From assembly GCF_041355105.1 (NCBI RefSeq), contig NZ_JBFUPK010000001.1, positions 1,860,001 to 1,924,000 of the forward strand: a DNA stretch of 64,000 nt. The letters run 5' to 3'. A program made the translations under genes and the position numbers. This DNA is from Terriglobus sp. RCC_193. Lineage in GTDB: Bacteria; Acidobacteriota; Terriglobia; Terriglobales; Acidobacteriaceae. This document shows, one piece after another, positions 8,919 through 17,899 of the stretch; positions within the stretch are counted from its first letter, which is position 1; every line of letters starts with the position of its first letter. The notes under the pieces are model-generated. The model had not been told where the DNA came from, searched no databases, and worked only from the letters and a program-made list of their open reading frames with translations.

Positions 8919-10811
8919 CTAGGCTTGAAGCTCAGACGATTCGCAGGGCAGGAACAACGCAAATACCGTACCGTGCAACAGGGTGCCCTGCGCGGATCGA
9001 AATGTCAGCCTTCCGCAGTGGCGCTCCACGATCTGTCGCGAGATCCAGAGCCCCAGTCCGTTGCCATTCAGCTCCTTCGTGGTGAAGAACGGTTCGAACA
9101 ATCGCCGCTGCGTACACGACGACATACCTGTTCCTGTATCAGCCACGATGATTTTCACCCCGGCCTCTCCTGTCTCAGAATTCACTGCATCATGAGCACG
9201 TACGAACAGGCGCCCGCCGGTTCGCATCGCATCCATTGCATTCGAAATCAGGTTGTTCAATACCTGCCGGATATCGTTTTCAAAGCACAGGATGGATACC
9301 GCCGTACCATATCCGGCTTCCACATGAATGCCACTATTCAGCAGCCGTCCGGCGAACAGGTTCAGTACAGCATCTACCAGCTGCGCTGCCGTCACACGCG
9401 ATGGTTTATTCGCCTGCCGATGAAATCGCAGTGTCTGCGTGGCAATCTGCGAAACCCTTGCCAACTCGTCCTGCGCCAGGGATAGGTATGAGCGTGCCTC
9501 TTCTGGCAGTCGGTCCACTCCCTGCGCGAGGTACAACAAATTCGTTATCGCCTCCAGAGGGTTATTAATTTCATGCGAGATGGACGAGGCCAGCCGTCCT
9601 ACGGCTGCCAGCTTCTCACTCTGCACCAGTGCCCTCTCTGCCTTGCGCAACTGTGTCACTTCAAGGACGGCTGCACTGATCGCGCGCACTTCCCCTGCTT
9701 CGTCCAGAATCGGCGAGTAGTTCACGTTGAAAGATCGAACCTCGCCGGGTCTGGTCCGCAACTCCGTCTCGTAAAGCATGTCGCGAATCGCCTCGCCTTT
9801 AGCCACTCGCTCTCGAAACAGATTGGGGACTGCGGGTGCCATTACAACGTCTTCAATCCGCATACCCAGCAGCTCTTCCGGACGTATCCCTACGACCTCG
9901 CTCTGTCGATCATTCACCCGCAGATAGCGGAACTCCTTTGCATCAAAAAGCGCCAGACCGACGGGCGCAGTACGATACACCGCTTCCAGTTCCGCCTTCT
10001 GCCGTTCCGTCTCCGCTTTCTCCGCCAGTAGTTCCGCTTCGTACTGTTTCGAACGTGTGATATCGCGGAAGAACAACACCAGACCATCCAGCGAAGGCTG
10101 CGCCTCCAACCGGAACCACCTACAGAACGGTTCTGGGTAATACGCCTCGAACGTTGTGGCAACGCGATCATTCATCGTGCGATAGAAGTTTTCGACGAAA
10201 GGTGACCCATCATAGATCGTCTCTGGAAACATGTTCCACAGGCTCTGGTCCAGCAGTTTCCTACCATCCCCTTCCAGGATCTCCTTCGCGCGGCGATTCA
10301 GATACGTGTAGCGCCATTCCCGGTTCAGCACGGCAACCCCATCGGAGGTCGCTTCAAATACCTGCTGCAGCTCCGTGGTCAGCTTTACAGCTTCATCCTG
10401 CGCCTGGTGCAGCTCCGTTACATCGCTGAAGATCACAGCTATACCGCTGGAGATGGGCACAGCCCGCAGATGAACCCATATCTGGAATGGCGGATAGAAG
10501 AACTCCAGCTCCTCCATCACGCGCTGCTCCATCACGCGCCGGTATCTCTGCTCCTGCTCGGTCCCAATCGCTGCTGGAAACAGCTCCCAGTGTGTGGGAC
10601 CGTTCAGTTCTTCCGGCTTCAGACGGCTGATCGCCCTTCCCGTTTCATTGGCGTAGGTAATCCGCCATTCGCGGTCCATGAACAGCACACCATCTGGCAA
10701 CTTATCCAACACCCAGCGAAGGTCTGCAGTCACATCCGCAGCCATCACCGCCAGCTCCAACGCAGACGGTCTCGCCTCAGACTTCTGTTTGTCCTCAACG
10801 CCAGGTTTCAT
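8919..10811 (-). CDS. PAS-domain sensor histidine kinase
   Basis: This 630-aa soluble kinase has three PAS domains (about 30-135, 147-255 and 272-388), each led by a phrase such as LPDGVLFMDREWRITYAN. A HisKA dimerisation helix follows, with phospho-acceptor His413 in SISHEINNPLEA. The catalytic domain has N box NLISNAMDAM, G1 DTGTGM, F box FEPFFTTK and G2 GNGLGLWI. No transmembrane segment is visible, so it probably senses a cytoplasmic signal. No response regulator is adjacent, which makes it an orphan kinase. Its only operon partner is the glycosyltransferase downstream. Confidence 0.92.
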   Translation of the reverse strand: MKPGVEDKQKSEARPSALELAVMAADVTADLRWVLDKLPDGVLFMDREWRITYANETGRAISRLKPEELNGPTHWELFPAAIGTEQEQRYRRVMEQRVMEELEFFYPPFQIWVHLRAVPISSGIAVIFSDVTELHQAQDEAVKLTTELQQVFEATSDGVAVLNREWRYTYLNRRAKEILEGDGRKLLDQSLWNMFPETIYDGSPFVENFYRTMNDRVATTFEAYYPEPFCRWFRLEAQPSLDGLVLFFRDITRSKQYEAELLAEKAETERQKAELEAVYRTAPVGLALFDAKEFRYLRVNDRQSEVVGIRPEELLGMRIEDVVMAPAVPNLFRERVAKGEAIRDMLYETELRTRPGEVRSFNVNYSPILDEAGEVRAISAAVLEVTQLRKAERALVQSEKLAAVGRLASSISHEINNPLEAITNLLYLAQGVDRLPEEARSYLSLAQDELARVSQIATQTLRFHRQANKPSRVTAAQLVDAVLNLFAGRLLNSGIHVEAGYGTAVSILCFENDIRQVLNNLISNAMDAMRTGGRLFVRAHDAVNSETGEAGVKIIVADTGTGMSSCTQRRLFEPFFTTKELNGNGLGLWISRQIVERHCGRLTFRSAQGTLLHGTVFALFLPCESSELQA

Positions 10812-10919
10812 GAATGGTTTCCGGGGGATAACTGCACACAGTCTATGTCACACCTGCTGCAGAACGAAGTCACCTGTCAAACAAAAAATAGACAATGCCA
10901 CGGCAACATACAATGAATC

Positions 10920-11555
10920 GTGGTGGCGGACTTCACCCCAAAACAACGAATCCTCCTGGCCGTCATTCCTCGCGTGGCCAGTGGCCTGTTGCACCTGCTG
11001 GGTGCAACGTTGCGCTGGCAGCCCGCTTATGCGCCACTGGCGCGGCCTGCCGATGTGTATCCCACCGAACCCGAAGTCTACGTCTTCTGGCACCGTTGTC
11101 TTCTGTTGGCAGCGTGGCGGTATCGCAACCTTGGCATCCGCATTCTGATCTCAGACTCCTTTGACGGCGAGTTGATCGCGCGGCTGGTCCAACGACTTGG
11201 CTTCGTGCCTGTTCGCGGATCATCCTCACGCGGAGGCGCAGCGGCACTTCTGGCGGCCACGCGCGCCCGCACAGAAGGCCACAAGGTTGCCATCACTGCC
11301 GATGGCCCACGTGGTCCTAACTACGTCGCCAAGGAAGGCGCCGCCGCCATTGCCAATCGCAGCGGCAGCACCGCCTCCTGCTTTTATCTGCACCCGGTAA
11401 ATGCCTGGACGCTAAAAAGCTGGGACCGCTTCCTCATTCCCAAGCCCTTCAGCCGCGTCTGTATCGTCTGGGAAGCGCCGGTTGCCTCCCCCACGACTCT
11501 GCAGCTCCAGGAGTTGCTGGATGACGCGGTAAACAAAGCCGAAATGCCCATTTAA
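10920..11555 (+). CDS. DUF374 lysophospholipid acyltransferase-like protein
   Basis: This 211-aa protein begins at GTG 10920 (a second GTG follows directly). It carries the DUF374/LPLAT pattern: FWHRCLLLAAW where the HX4D-like motif of the family sits, SDSFDGELIARLVQRLGF, VRGSSSRGGAAAL, and ITADGPRGPNYVAKEGAAAIA. The family is related to acyltransferases of lipid A and phospholipid synthesis, and its members are usually 200-230 aa. The exact acceptor is unknown. A membrane-associated role is inferred. Confidence 0.82.
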   Translation: MVADFTPKQRILLAVIPRVASGLLHLLGATLRWQPAYAPLARPADVYPTEPEVYVFWHRCLLLAAWRYRNLGIRILISDSFDGELIARLVQRLGFVPVRGSSSRGGAAALLAATRARTEGHKVAITADGPRGPNYVAKEGAAAIANRSGSTASCFYLHPVNAWTLKSWDRFLIPKPFSRVCIVWEAPVASPTTLQLQELLDDAVNKAEMPI

Positions 11556-11608
11556 GAGCCACACCCTCAACCCAACTGCTTGTAACTTGCTACACTCGCC
11601 AAAGCAGC

Positions 11609-12313
11609 ATGAGCCAGGAAACCGCACTCGTCCTCTTTGAATTTGTGGCGCTGATCTTCGCCTTCACCTTCCATGAATTTGCACATGCATGGACGGCCTC
11701 CTACTTTGGCGACCAGACAGCGCGCATGATGGGTCGCGTCACGCTCAACCCGGTCAAGCATCTTGATCCGCTGGGCTCCGTGGTGCTTCCACTGCTCGCT
11801 GCCTTTACCCACATGCCCCTGCTGGGGTGGGCCAAGCCGACGCCCGTCACCACGCGCAATCTCCGCAACATCAAGCGCGACGACATGCTCGTCACCCTCG
11901 CTGGCCCTGCTTCCAACCTGCTGCTGGCTATCCTCTCGCTCATCCTGCTGTTGGCGATCAAGCACATCTTCCGGAGCGGCACCGACGCCGTATTCAACGC
12001 AGTCGATTTCCGTCATGGGCTGGTGGATGCTTCGCTCTCCGGAACCTCGGTGATTTACCCGCTGGCGCTGCTGCTTTATTGCTCCATCGTGATCAACGTG
12101 GTGTTGGCCATCTTCAACCTGGTTCCCATTCCTCCGCTGGACGGATCACGCATCCTGCGTCACTTTCTGCCGTACAACATCCAGCAGAAATACGACAACA
12201 TGACCGGCTTCATCAGCCTGGTCGTTTTCCTGGTGCTCATCCGTACGCCCATTCTCGGCTGGTTCTACATGCCGGTGCTCGCCATCTTTGATCATCTGAT
12301 CGTGCTTGCCTGA
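11609..12313 (+). CDS. Site-2 protease family (M50) membrane metalloprotease
   Basis: This 234-aa protein is almost entirely hydrophobic, with about five to six membrane segments. The zinc-binding HEFAH motif is at residues 22-26 in the first segment. The second metal-site motif appears as NLVPIPPLDGSRIL, a variant of the S2P NPDG/LDG motif. Its short form without PDZ domain resembles SpoIVFB/YwhC-like members. The substrate is unknown. It lies 53 nt after the acyltransferase and 44 nt before trpS on the same strand. Confidence 0.9.
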   Translation: MSQETALVLFEFVALIFAFTFHEFAHAWTASYFGDQTARMMGRVTLNPVKHLDPLGSVVLPLLAAFTHMPLLGWAKPTPVTTRNLRNIKRDDMLVTLAGPASNLLLAILSLILLLAIKHIFRSGTDAVFNAVDFRHGLVDASLSGTSVIYPLALLLYCSIVINVVLAIFNLVPIPPLDGSRILRHFLPYNIQQKYDNMTGFISLVVFLVLIRTPILGWFYMPVLAIFDHLIVLA

Positions 12314-12357
12314 TGCTTCTCTGAAAACGGCGCAGTTTCAGCTATTCTCAAAGAGGA

Positions 12358-13437
12358 ATGACCGAACAACTGAGCAAGCGTCGCGTCCTTAGCGGCATGC
12401 GCCCCACCGGGCGTCTTCATCTGGGCAACTACATGGGTGCCCTGTATAACTGGGTGCGCCTGCAGGAGCAGTACGACTGCTACTTCTTCATTGCAGATAT
12501 CCACGCGCTGACCACCGACTACGCCAACCCCGGCAACGTCGGGGCCAAGTCACGTGAAGTCGCGCTCGACTTCCTCGGAGCGGGCCTTGATCCTGAGCGT
12601 TGCACCATCTTCAAACAGAGCGACGTTCCGCAGCACAGCGAACTGAACACGCTCTTCGGTATGTTCACACCGCTTGGCTGGCTTGAGCGTGTGCCCACGT
12701 ACAAGGACCAGCAGGAGCAGCTTCGCGAAAAGGATCTCGCAACATTTGGCTTCCTCGGCTATCCTCTGCTGCAATCAGCAGACATTCTGCTTTACAAGCC
12801 GGATTTTGTTCCCGTTGGCCAGGATCAGGTTTCGCACGTCGAACTCACGCGCGAAGTCGCACGCCGCTTCAACCAGCTCTATGGCTCAGCAGTCACGCCA
12901 GAAGTCGCAGCAGCAGAATCCGACAAAGAGCTGATGAAGGCAGAGATCAGCGAAAACGTGCTCGAACGCCAGATACTTCCCGAGCCGAAAGTTTTGCTCA
13001 CGCCTTCGCCCAAGCTCCCCGGTCTTGATGGCCGCAAGATGAGCAAGAGCTATGGCAACACGCTTGGCCTGACGGAACCCGCGGATGATGTGCGTAAGAA
13101 GCTCCGCACCATGGTCACCGATCCAGCACGCGTTCGCCGCACAGACCCTGGCGATCCCGATGTCTGCCCTGTGGGCGATCTGCACAAAGTCTTCTCAACA
13201 CCCGAGACAATGGCGAAGGTGTACGAGGGTTGCCGCAGCGCCTCCATCGGTTGTATTGAGTGCAAAGGCTGGGTCGCTGACAGCGTCCTGCGCGAGATTG
13301 AACCCATCCGCGAACGTCGCGCGCACTACGAAGCGCAGCCACAACTCGTGACGGAAATCCTCGCAGCAGGCGCGCAGAAAGCACGTAACTTCGCGGAATC
13401 CACCATGGTGGAAGTCCGCAAAGCCATCGGCCTCTAG
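12358..13437 (+). CDS. trpS: Tryptophan--tRNA ligase
   Basis: This 359-aa class I aminoacyl-tRNA synthetase charges tRNA-Trp. The HIGH signature appears as HLGN at residues 21-24 (after MRPTGRL) and the KMSKS loop at 227-231. AGAGGA directly precedes the ATG at 12358. Its length is in the usual bacterial range (330-360). It abuts the convergent GntR gene end to end with no spacer and no visible terminator. Confidence 0.97.
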   Translation: MTEQLSKRRVLSGMRPTGRLHLGNYMGALYNWVRLQEQYDCYFFIADIHALTTDYANPGNVGAKSREVALDFLGAGLDPERCTIFKQSDVPQHSELNTLFGMFTPLGWLERVPTYKDQQEQLREKDLATFGFLGYPLLQSADILLYKPDFVPVGQDQVSHVELTREVARRFNQLYGSAVTPEVAAAESDKELMKAEISENVLERQILPEPKVLLTPSPKLPGLDGRKMSKSYGNTLGLTEPADDVRKKLRTMVTDPARVRRTDPGDPDVCPVGDLHKVFSTPETMAKVYEGCRSASIGCIECKGWVADSVLREIEPIRERRAHYEAQPQLVTEILAAGAQKARNFAESTMVEVRKAIGL

Positions 13438-14088
13438 TTACAACTGCGACTGCGCCCGCCGCAGGGCCTGCGACACAAACCGTATGTGACCGCGCACAGC
13501 CTCCACGGCTCCTGCTCGGTCACCTGCGGCAAAGTGTTCCGCGATTTCACTATGCGCCTTGGGTGTATCCGTCGATGTGATCTGATACGTCTGGCAGCGG
13601 CACAGCCACAGCTTGTCCTGAATGTTGGCATGGACACGGGTCAATTCTGCATTCCCTGCTGACTGCACAATCTGCGCATGAAATCCAATATCTTCCTCGA
13701 TGTGTGCTGCTTTGTCATCACGCAGCAGAATTTCCTTTGTCCGCTCCACGCTGGCACGCAGCCCCACAATAAACTCTTCCGTTAGCTCGGCATGCGTCGC
13801 AGCATAAACCTCAAGAATTTCGCGCACGGCGTACAAGTCTGCAATCTCTCGCTCAGAAAAAGTTCTGACATATGCTCCTCGCCGCGGTTCAATCCTGAGT
13901 AAACCCTCGCGTTCGAGAGAATTCATTGCTTCTCGTACCGGGCTCTTACTAATCCCGAGTTCACGCGCAAAGAATTCCTCTGTAAGCCTTTCTCCTCGCG
14001 TTATATCGCTGCTCAGGATGTGGCGCTTAATGCTCTGATGTGCGTGTTCCGTAAGGCTGGATGCGGTCTTTGGCTTGGGGGCTGTCAT
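13438..14088 (-). CDS. GntR family (FadR/FCD-type) transcriptional regulator
   Basis: This 216-aa protein has a winged HTH at residues ~12-75 (RLTEEFFARELGISKSPVRE, then LEREGLLRIEPRRGAYV). A helical FCD ligand domain follows, with the expected metal-binding Asp/His pattern (DIGFHAQI, then H in KAHSEIAEHF). FCD regulators commonly control sugar-acid catabolism. The divergent neighbour is a sugar-acid dehydratase operon, so this is its likely repressor. Confidence 0.9.
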   Translation of the reverse strand: MTAPKPKTASSLTEHAHQSIKRHILSSDITRGERLTEEFFARELGISKSPVREAMNSLEREGLLRIEPRRGAYVRTFSEREIADLYAVREILEVYAATHAELTEEFIVGLRASVERTKEILLRDDKAAHIEEDIGFHAQIVQSAGNAELTRVHANIQDKLWLCRCQTYQITSTDTPKAHSEIAEHFAAGDRAGAVEAVRGHIRFVSQALRRAQSQL

Positions 14089-14115
14089 GGAACCTTCGTT
14101 TCCACCCTTCTAAGT

Positions 14116-14140
14116 CGTGTAGTGCCAAAAAGCTTACACG
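14116..14140. promoter_or_regulatory. Candidate GntR operator (inverted repeat)
   Basis: CGTGTA at 14116-14121 and TACACG at 14135-14140 form an inverted repeat 28 nt upstream of the gntR start, in the gap shared with the dehydratase gene. The arms are short, so chance is possible. Confidence 0.3.
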
Positions 14141-14354
14141 CAGATCATGCCTTCTATCCGTGTCAATTGCCGAATCCTACATCCCATTCCCGATTTGGGC
14201 AGTACACTCCACACATCCACATAACTACAGCCGATCGCTCGCATTTCCCCCGGTACTTTATGCCCCGTACCCACGAAGCAACTGTCCTGAATTTCGCCAA
14301 TGACACTTCTCCGCAGGTACCATAATCCCGTCTGAATTTACACAGGGAGACGCA

Positions 14355-16322
14355 ATGACGTTGCAGCAGTTGCTGGACGGCGAAAGCTATTGGGAAACTC
14401 TTCGCACCCACGACGCCGGGCCGCAGGGCACACTTCCCATCACTCCGGAGATGCTGCTCCAGCAGCCTTCGGGGAATTTGTTTGGGCTTTCGCAAAATGC
14501 CGGTATGGGGTGGGACCCCGCCCGTCTGCGGGATCCGGAGTATCTCATCCTGAGTACCCATGGTGGCCTCCGTGCGGCGGATGGTACGCCCATTGCGCTT
14601 GGCTTCCATACCGGGCATTGGGAGGTGGGGCTGCTGGTGGCGGAGGCCGCACGCACTCTGCGTGATCGCCATGCTATCCCATTTGCCGGAGCGTGTACCG
14701 ACCCGTGTGACGGACGGACTCAAGGCACCGCTGGGATGCTCGACTCCCTGCCCTACCGGAACGACGCTGCGATGGTGCTGCGCCGCCTGATGCGGTCTCT
14801 GCCTACGCGGCGTGGTGTGATTGGCATTGCTACCTGTGACAAGGGTCTGCCTGCCATGATGATGGCGTTGGCCTCGTCCGGTGACTATCCCAGCGTGCTT
14901 GTTCCCGGCGGCGTTACGCTGCTGCCGGAGAGTGGTGAGGATGCAGGCAAGGTGCAGACCATTGGTGCCCGGTATGCACAGGGACAGATCAGCCTGGAGG
15001 ATGCCGCGGAGATGGGTTGTCGTGCGTGCGCGTCGCCGGGCGGCGGGTGCCAGTTCCTGGGTACTGCGGCTACGTCACAGGTCGTCGGCGAGGCGTTGGG
15101 ACTATCACTGCCGCATAGCGCGCTTGCTCCTTCCGGTCAGCAGGTGTGGCTGCGCGCTGCGGCGCAGTCGGCGGAAGCTATCCTGCGCATGACACAGCTT
15201 GGTATCGGCACACGCGACGTACTTACCGATGCTGCTATCCGCAATGCCATGGTGGTGCATGCGGCATTTGGTGGATCGACCAACCTGCTGCTGCACATTC
15301 CGGCTGTTGCCCATGCAGCGGGCCTTAAGCGTCCGTCCAGCCAGGACTGGATCGCCGTGAACCGGGCGGTTCCGCGGCTGGTGGATGCTCTGCCGAATGG
15401 GCCGATGGGTTATGCGACGGTGCAGGTCTTCCTTGCCGGGGCTGTTCCTGAGGTGATGCTGCATCTGCGCCGTGCCGGATTGCTGGATACTTCCGTCCGC
15501 ACTGTTACGGGTGAGACGCTGGAGACTAACCTGGATTGGTGGGAGCAGAGCGAACGTCGACGCGGGATGCGGCAGCGACTACGTAACCTGGATGGCATTG
15601 ATGCGGATGACGTCATCTTCTCCCCAGACGAAGCACGCGTACGCGGACTTACGTCCACTGTCAGCTTTCCCGTCGGCAACCTTGCACCGGAAGGATCGGT
15701 GATCAAGAGTACTTCCATCGATCCGAGCCTGATCGACGGCGATGGAGTCTATCGCCACACTGGACCGGCGCGTGTCTTCCTGACCGAAGAGGATGCGATC
15801 CGCGCTATCAAGGCTGGCGAAGTGTCCCATGGCGATGTGATGGTGATGATCTGCGGCGGGCCGATGGGCGCGGGGATGCAGGAGGTGTATCAGGTGACGT
15901 CTGCCCTGAAGAGCCTGCCCTTCTGCAAGCACGTTGCCGTGCTGACGGATGCTCGCTTCTCCGGTGTCTCGACAGGAGCGTGCATTGGGCATATCTCACC
16001 GGAGGCGCTTGCCGGCGGACCTATCGGCAAGGTGCGTGAGGGAGACACCATCTCCATTACCGTGAATCGCACCACTTTGAGCGCGTCCGTCGATCTGATG
16101 GGCGAAGGCGATGAGACGTTCTCCGTCGAAGAAGGTGCGCGTCGACTGGCGATGCGCAGTCTGCGTGACGACCTGCATCCGCATCCGGCCATGACCAATG
16201 ACACACGGCTTTGGGCCGCGCTGGTGCAGGCCAGTGGCGGCGTGTGGGGTGGATGCGTCTATGATGCGGATGCCGTCATAACCCAGCTTGCACGCGGCGC
16301 GAACGTCGCACTGAAGGAGTAA
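14355..16322 (+). CDS. yagF: Sugar-acid dehydratase, D-xylonate dehydratase YagF-like (IlvD/Edd family)
   Basis: This 655-aa protein matches what I recall of E. coli YagF nearly end to end: AGPQG near residue 21, QNAGMGWD, the Fe-S cysteines in [12 protein letters not shown] (114-118) and ATCDKGLPA (161), [11 protein letters not shown] (222-232), and C-terminal [20 protein letters not shown]. The family removes water from D-xylonate or related pentonates to give 2-keto-3-deoxy acids. GGGAG precedes the ATG. The next gene starts 4 nt after its stop, and the ribosome site of that gene (AAGGAG) lies within this reading frame. Together they form two consecutive steps of the oxidative pentose route. 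Confidence 0.9.
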   Translation: MTLQQLLDGESYWETLRTHDAGPQGTLPITPEMLLQQPSGNLFGLSQNAGMGWDPARLRDPEYLILSTHGGLRAADGTPIALGFHTGHWEVGLLVAEAARTLRDRHAIPFAGACTDPCDGRTQGTAGMLDSLPYRNDAAMVLRRLMRSLPTRRGVIGIATCDKGLPAMMMALASSGDYPSVLVPGGVTLLPESGEDAGKVQTIGARYAQGQISLEDAAEMGCRACASPGGGCQFLGTAATSQVVGEALGLSLPHSALAPSGQQVWLRAAAQSAEAILRMTQLGIGTRDVLTDAAIRNAMVVHAAFGGSTNLLLHIPAVAHAAGLKRPSSQDWIAVNRAVPRLVDALPNGPMGYATVQVFLAGAVPEVMLHLRRAGLLDTSVRTVTGETLETNLDWWEQSERRRGMRQRLRNLDGIDADDVIFSPDEARVRGLTSTVSFPVGNLAPEGSVIKSTSIDPSLIDGDGVYRHTGPARVFLTEEDAIRAIKAGEVSHGDVMVMICGGPMGAGMQEVYQVTSALKSLPFCKHVAVLTDARFSGVSTGACIGHISPEALAGGPIGKVREGDTISITVNRTTLSASVDLMGEGDETFSVEEGARRLAMRSLRDDLHPHPAMTNDTRLWAALVQASGGVWGGCVYDADAVITQLARGANVALKE

Positions 16323-16326
16323 CACC

Positions 16327-17148
16327 GTGAAGCTCTACCGAACCACCACAGGCATCTTCGTGGACGACAATGGAAGCACGTACCGCCTGAACACGACCGA
16401 TTGGGATGCTCTGCTGAACAGTGACGATCTACCTGCGCAGGTAAACGCGGCCAAAGGGAACGCTGAGGCTATCTCTGGTGACGTGCTTACGCCAGTGACG
16501 TCGCAGGAAGTGTGGGCTTCCGGCGTGACGTACTATCGCAGCCGTAATGCGCGCATGGAAGAGAGTCAGGCTGCGGGCGGCGGCGACTTCTATGACCGTG
16601 TCTACATTGCGGAACGGCCCGAGCTGTTCTACAAGTCGTCGCCGTGGCGCGTGATTCATCCGGGCGGCGAAGTGCGTATCCGCCGCGATGCTACATGGTC
16701 GATTCCTGAGCCGGAGTTGACGCTGGTGGCGAACAATAAGGGCAAGCTCATTGGCCTGACCATTGGCAACGATATGAGCTCGCGTGATATTGAGGGCGAG
16801 AATCCGCTGTATCTGCCACAGGCAAAGGTTTACAACGGCAGTTGTGCGATTGGGCCCTGCATCCTGCTGTGGAATGGACCGATTGATCGCGCAACGAAGA
16901 TTGCTCTGCAGATTCTGCGTGGCAATGAGACGGTTGTCAGCGGCAGCACAACGCTGGCGGAGCTGAAGCGCGATCCGGAAGAGTTGCTGCAATACCTTTA
17001 TCGCGAACTGGATTTTCCGACCGGAGCATTTCTGTTGACGGGCACAGGAATTGTGCCTCCTACGGAGTTCACCCTGTCGCATGGAGATGTGATCCGCGTG
17101 TCGATCGATGGGATTGGGACTTTGGAAAACAGAGTGGCAAGACGGTAG
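16327..17148 (+). CDS. FAH-family 2-keto-3-deoxy-pentonate dehydratase
   Basis: This 273-aa protein starts at GTG 16327, 8 nt after AAGGAG. It has a fumarylacetoacetate-hydrolase fold with metal ligands E128 and E130 (in IPEPELT) and D149 (in GNDMSSRD). [18 protein letters not shown] and YNGSCAIGP are typical of the group that dehydrates 2-keto-3-deoxy-D-arabinonate/xylonate to alpha-ketoglutarate semialdehyde. The dehydratase immediately upstream would make its substrate. The final aldehyde dehydrogenase and the sugar dehydrogenase are not in this window. Confidence 0.85.
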   Translation: MKLYRTTTGIFVDDNGSTYRLNTTDWDALLNSDDLPAQVNAAKGNAEAISGDVLTPVTSQEVWASGVTYYRSRNARMEESQAAGGGDFYDRVYIAERPELFYKSSPWRVIHPGGEVRIRRDATWSIPEPELTLVANNKGKLIGLTIGNDMSSRDIEGENPLYLPQAKVYNGSCAIGPCILLWNGPIDRATKIALQILRGNETVVSGSTTLAELKRDPEELLQYLYRELDFPTGAFLLTGTGIVPPTEFTLSHGDVIRVSIDGIGTLENRVARR

Positions 17149-17172
17149 GGGTTCCCCTCCCCCCTGTTTTTC

Positions 17173-17269
17173 TAAAATCCTCTTTTGATTGGGGTTAGGG
17201 GTTTAGTGGCTGTAAAATCGTCTTGTTATTGGAGTTAGGGGCAAAATCGTCTTTCTAAAAGGGTTAGGG
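17173..17269 (+). repeat. Three degenerate ~29-bp tandem units
   Basis: Copies begin at AAAATC on 17174, 17214 and 17243 and end in GGGTTAGGG or GGAGTTAGGG at 17200, 17240 and 17269. Spacing between starts is 40 then 29 nt. They lie between the dehydratase stop and the terminator. Confidence 0.7.
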
Positions 17270-17292
17270 CCGCGCTTGGCGCGGCCCTTTTC
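17267..17292 (+). terminator. Rho-independent terminator of the pentonate operon
   Basis: A perfect 9-bp stem GGGCCGCGC / GCGCGGCCC with a TTG loop is followed by TTTTCT. It lies about 120 nt after the last gene of the operon. Confidence 0.85.
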
Positions 17293-17520
17293 TGTCCTGT
17301 TTCTATTTTAGTGGTTTGGTGGAAATACCATGCCAACTCTATTTCTTTTGGTTTGTTGGGGTTGGGTGGGTTGGGGGCTTGACAGCACTTCGGCACTTCG
17401 TGCGGTTCTCGACGCCTTCGGCGCGGTGCCAGCCATGGTCTTCTGAGGGCGCGCGGGGTTTGATTCATGCTCCTGTTTGTCTTTTTGGCCGCGCGGTTTT
17501 CTTTGGTTTGGGTTTCTTAT

Positions 17521-17540
17521 GGCACGGCTGAAGCCGTGCC
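17521..17540. repeat. Intergenic hairpin, GGCACGGC/GCCGTGCC type
   Basis: An 8-bp perfect stem encloses the loop TGAA. The identical 20-mer occurs at 37034-37053, followed in both places by CTT. Confidence 0.8.
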
Positions 17541-17590
17541 CTTCAAAGAAGACGCGCTTTGCGCGTTGGAGAGCGGTCTTTGCCGCTCTG

Positions 17591-17625
17591 CCCAGGTTAG
17601 CTTCGCGAACCTGGGGCACCCGGCT
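17591..17625. repeat. Intergenic palindrome CAGGTT...AACCTG, copy 1
   Basis: Arms CCCAGGTT and AACCTGGG (17591-17598 and 17608-17615) enclose AGCTTCGCG, followed by GCACCCGG. A second copy is at 17809-17838. Confidence 0.75.
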
Positions 17626-17677
17626 TTTTGATGCTGGTTTGTTTTGGGTTTCCTGGTGCGTTGTAGATGGTGTGGAG

Positions 17678-17722
17678 GAATGCAGGTCCTTCAGCTACGC
17701 TTCGCTTCGTTCAGGATGACGG
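17678..17722. repeat. Interspersed CAGGATGAC repeat, copy 1
   Basis: The sequence GAATGCAGGTCCTTC, then CTTCG and TTCAGGATGACGG, recurs with small changes at 59931-59970. It belongs to a dispersed non-coding family related by core to the CAGAATGAC elements at 21824 and 56855. Confidence 0.7.
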
Positions 17723-17808
17723 TCTTTGGGGCGTGGGAGCTTCGCTGGGTTCAGGGGGGAGGTCTTTGACCGTTTGAGCTTCGCTGGTCGCGCTTTAGCG
17801 CGATGGAG

Positions 17809-17838
17809 CAGGTTAGCTTCGCGAACCTGGGCACCCGG
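17809..17838. repeat. Intergenic palindrome CAGGTT...AACCTG, copy 2
   Basis: This copy has the same core as the one at 17591, with one G fewer before GCACCCGG. The 200-nt spacing and shared flank point to duplication. Confidence 0.75.
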
Positions 17839-17899
17839 TTTTGGCTGCTTCCGCTTCTTATCGTGTGGGCACCTGAATTGTTGCTGCGAGTGATGCCGG

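Larger units (their letters stand above)
17149..17899. other. Repeat-rich intergenic region (751 nt)
   Basis: No credible gene is seen. From left to right it holds three degenerate copies of an AAAATCgTCTT...GGGTTAGGG unit (17174-17269), a strong terminator, a Gly/Thr-codon-like GT-rich stretch, the hairpin GGCACGGC-TGAA-GCCGTGCC (17521-17540), two copies of a CAGGTTAGCTTCGCGAACCTG palindrome followed by GGCACCCGG, and one copy of a CAGGATGAC repeat. The same elements recur elsewhere in the window. Confidence 0.7.

Noticed and set aside
17190-17270. GGGTTAGGG units as telomere-like or G-quadruplex DNA
   Set aside because: Only three imperfect units occur with irregular spacing in an ordinary 3' untranslated region; resemblance to telomere repeats is coincidental.
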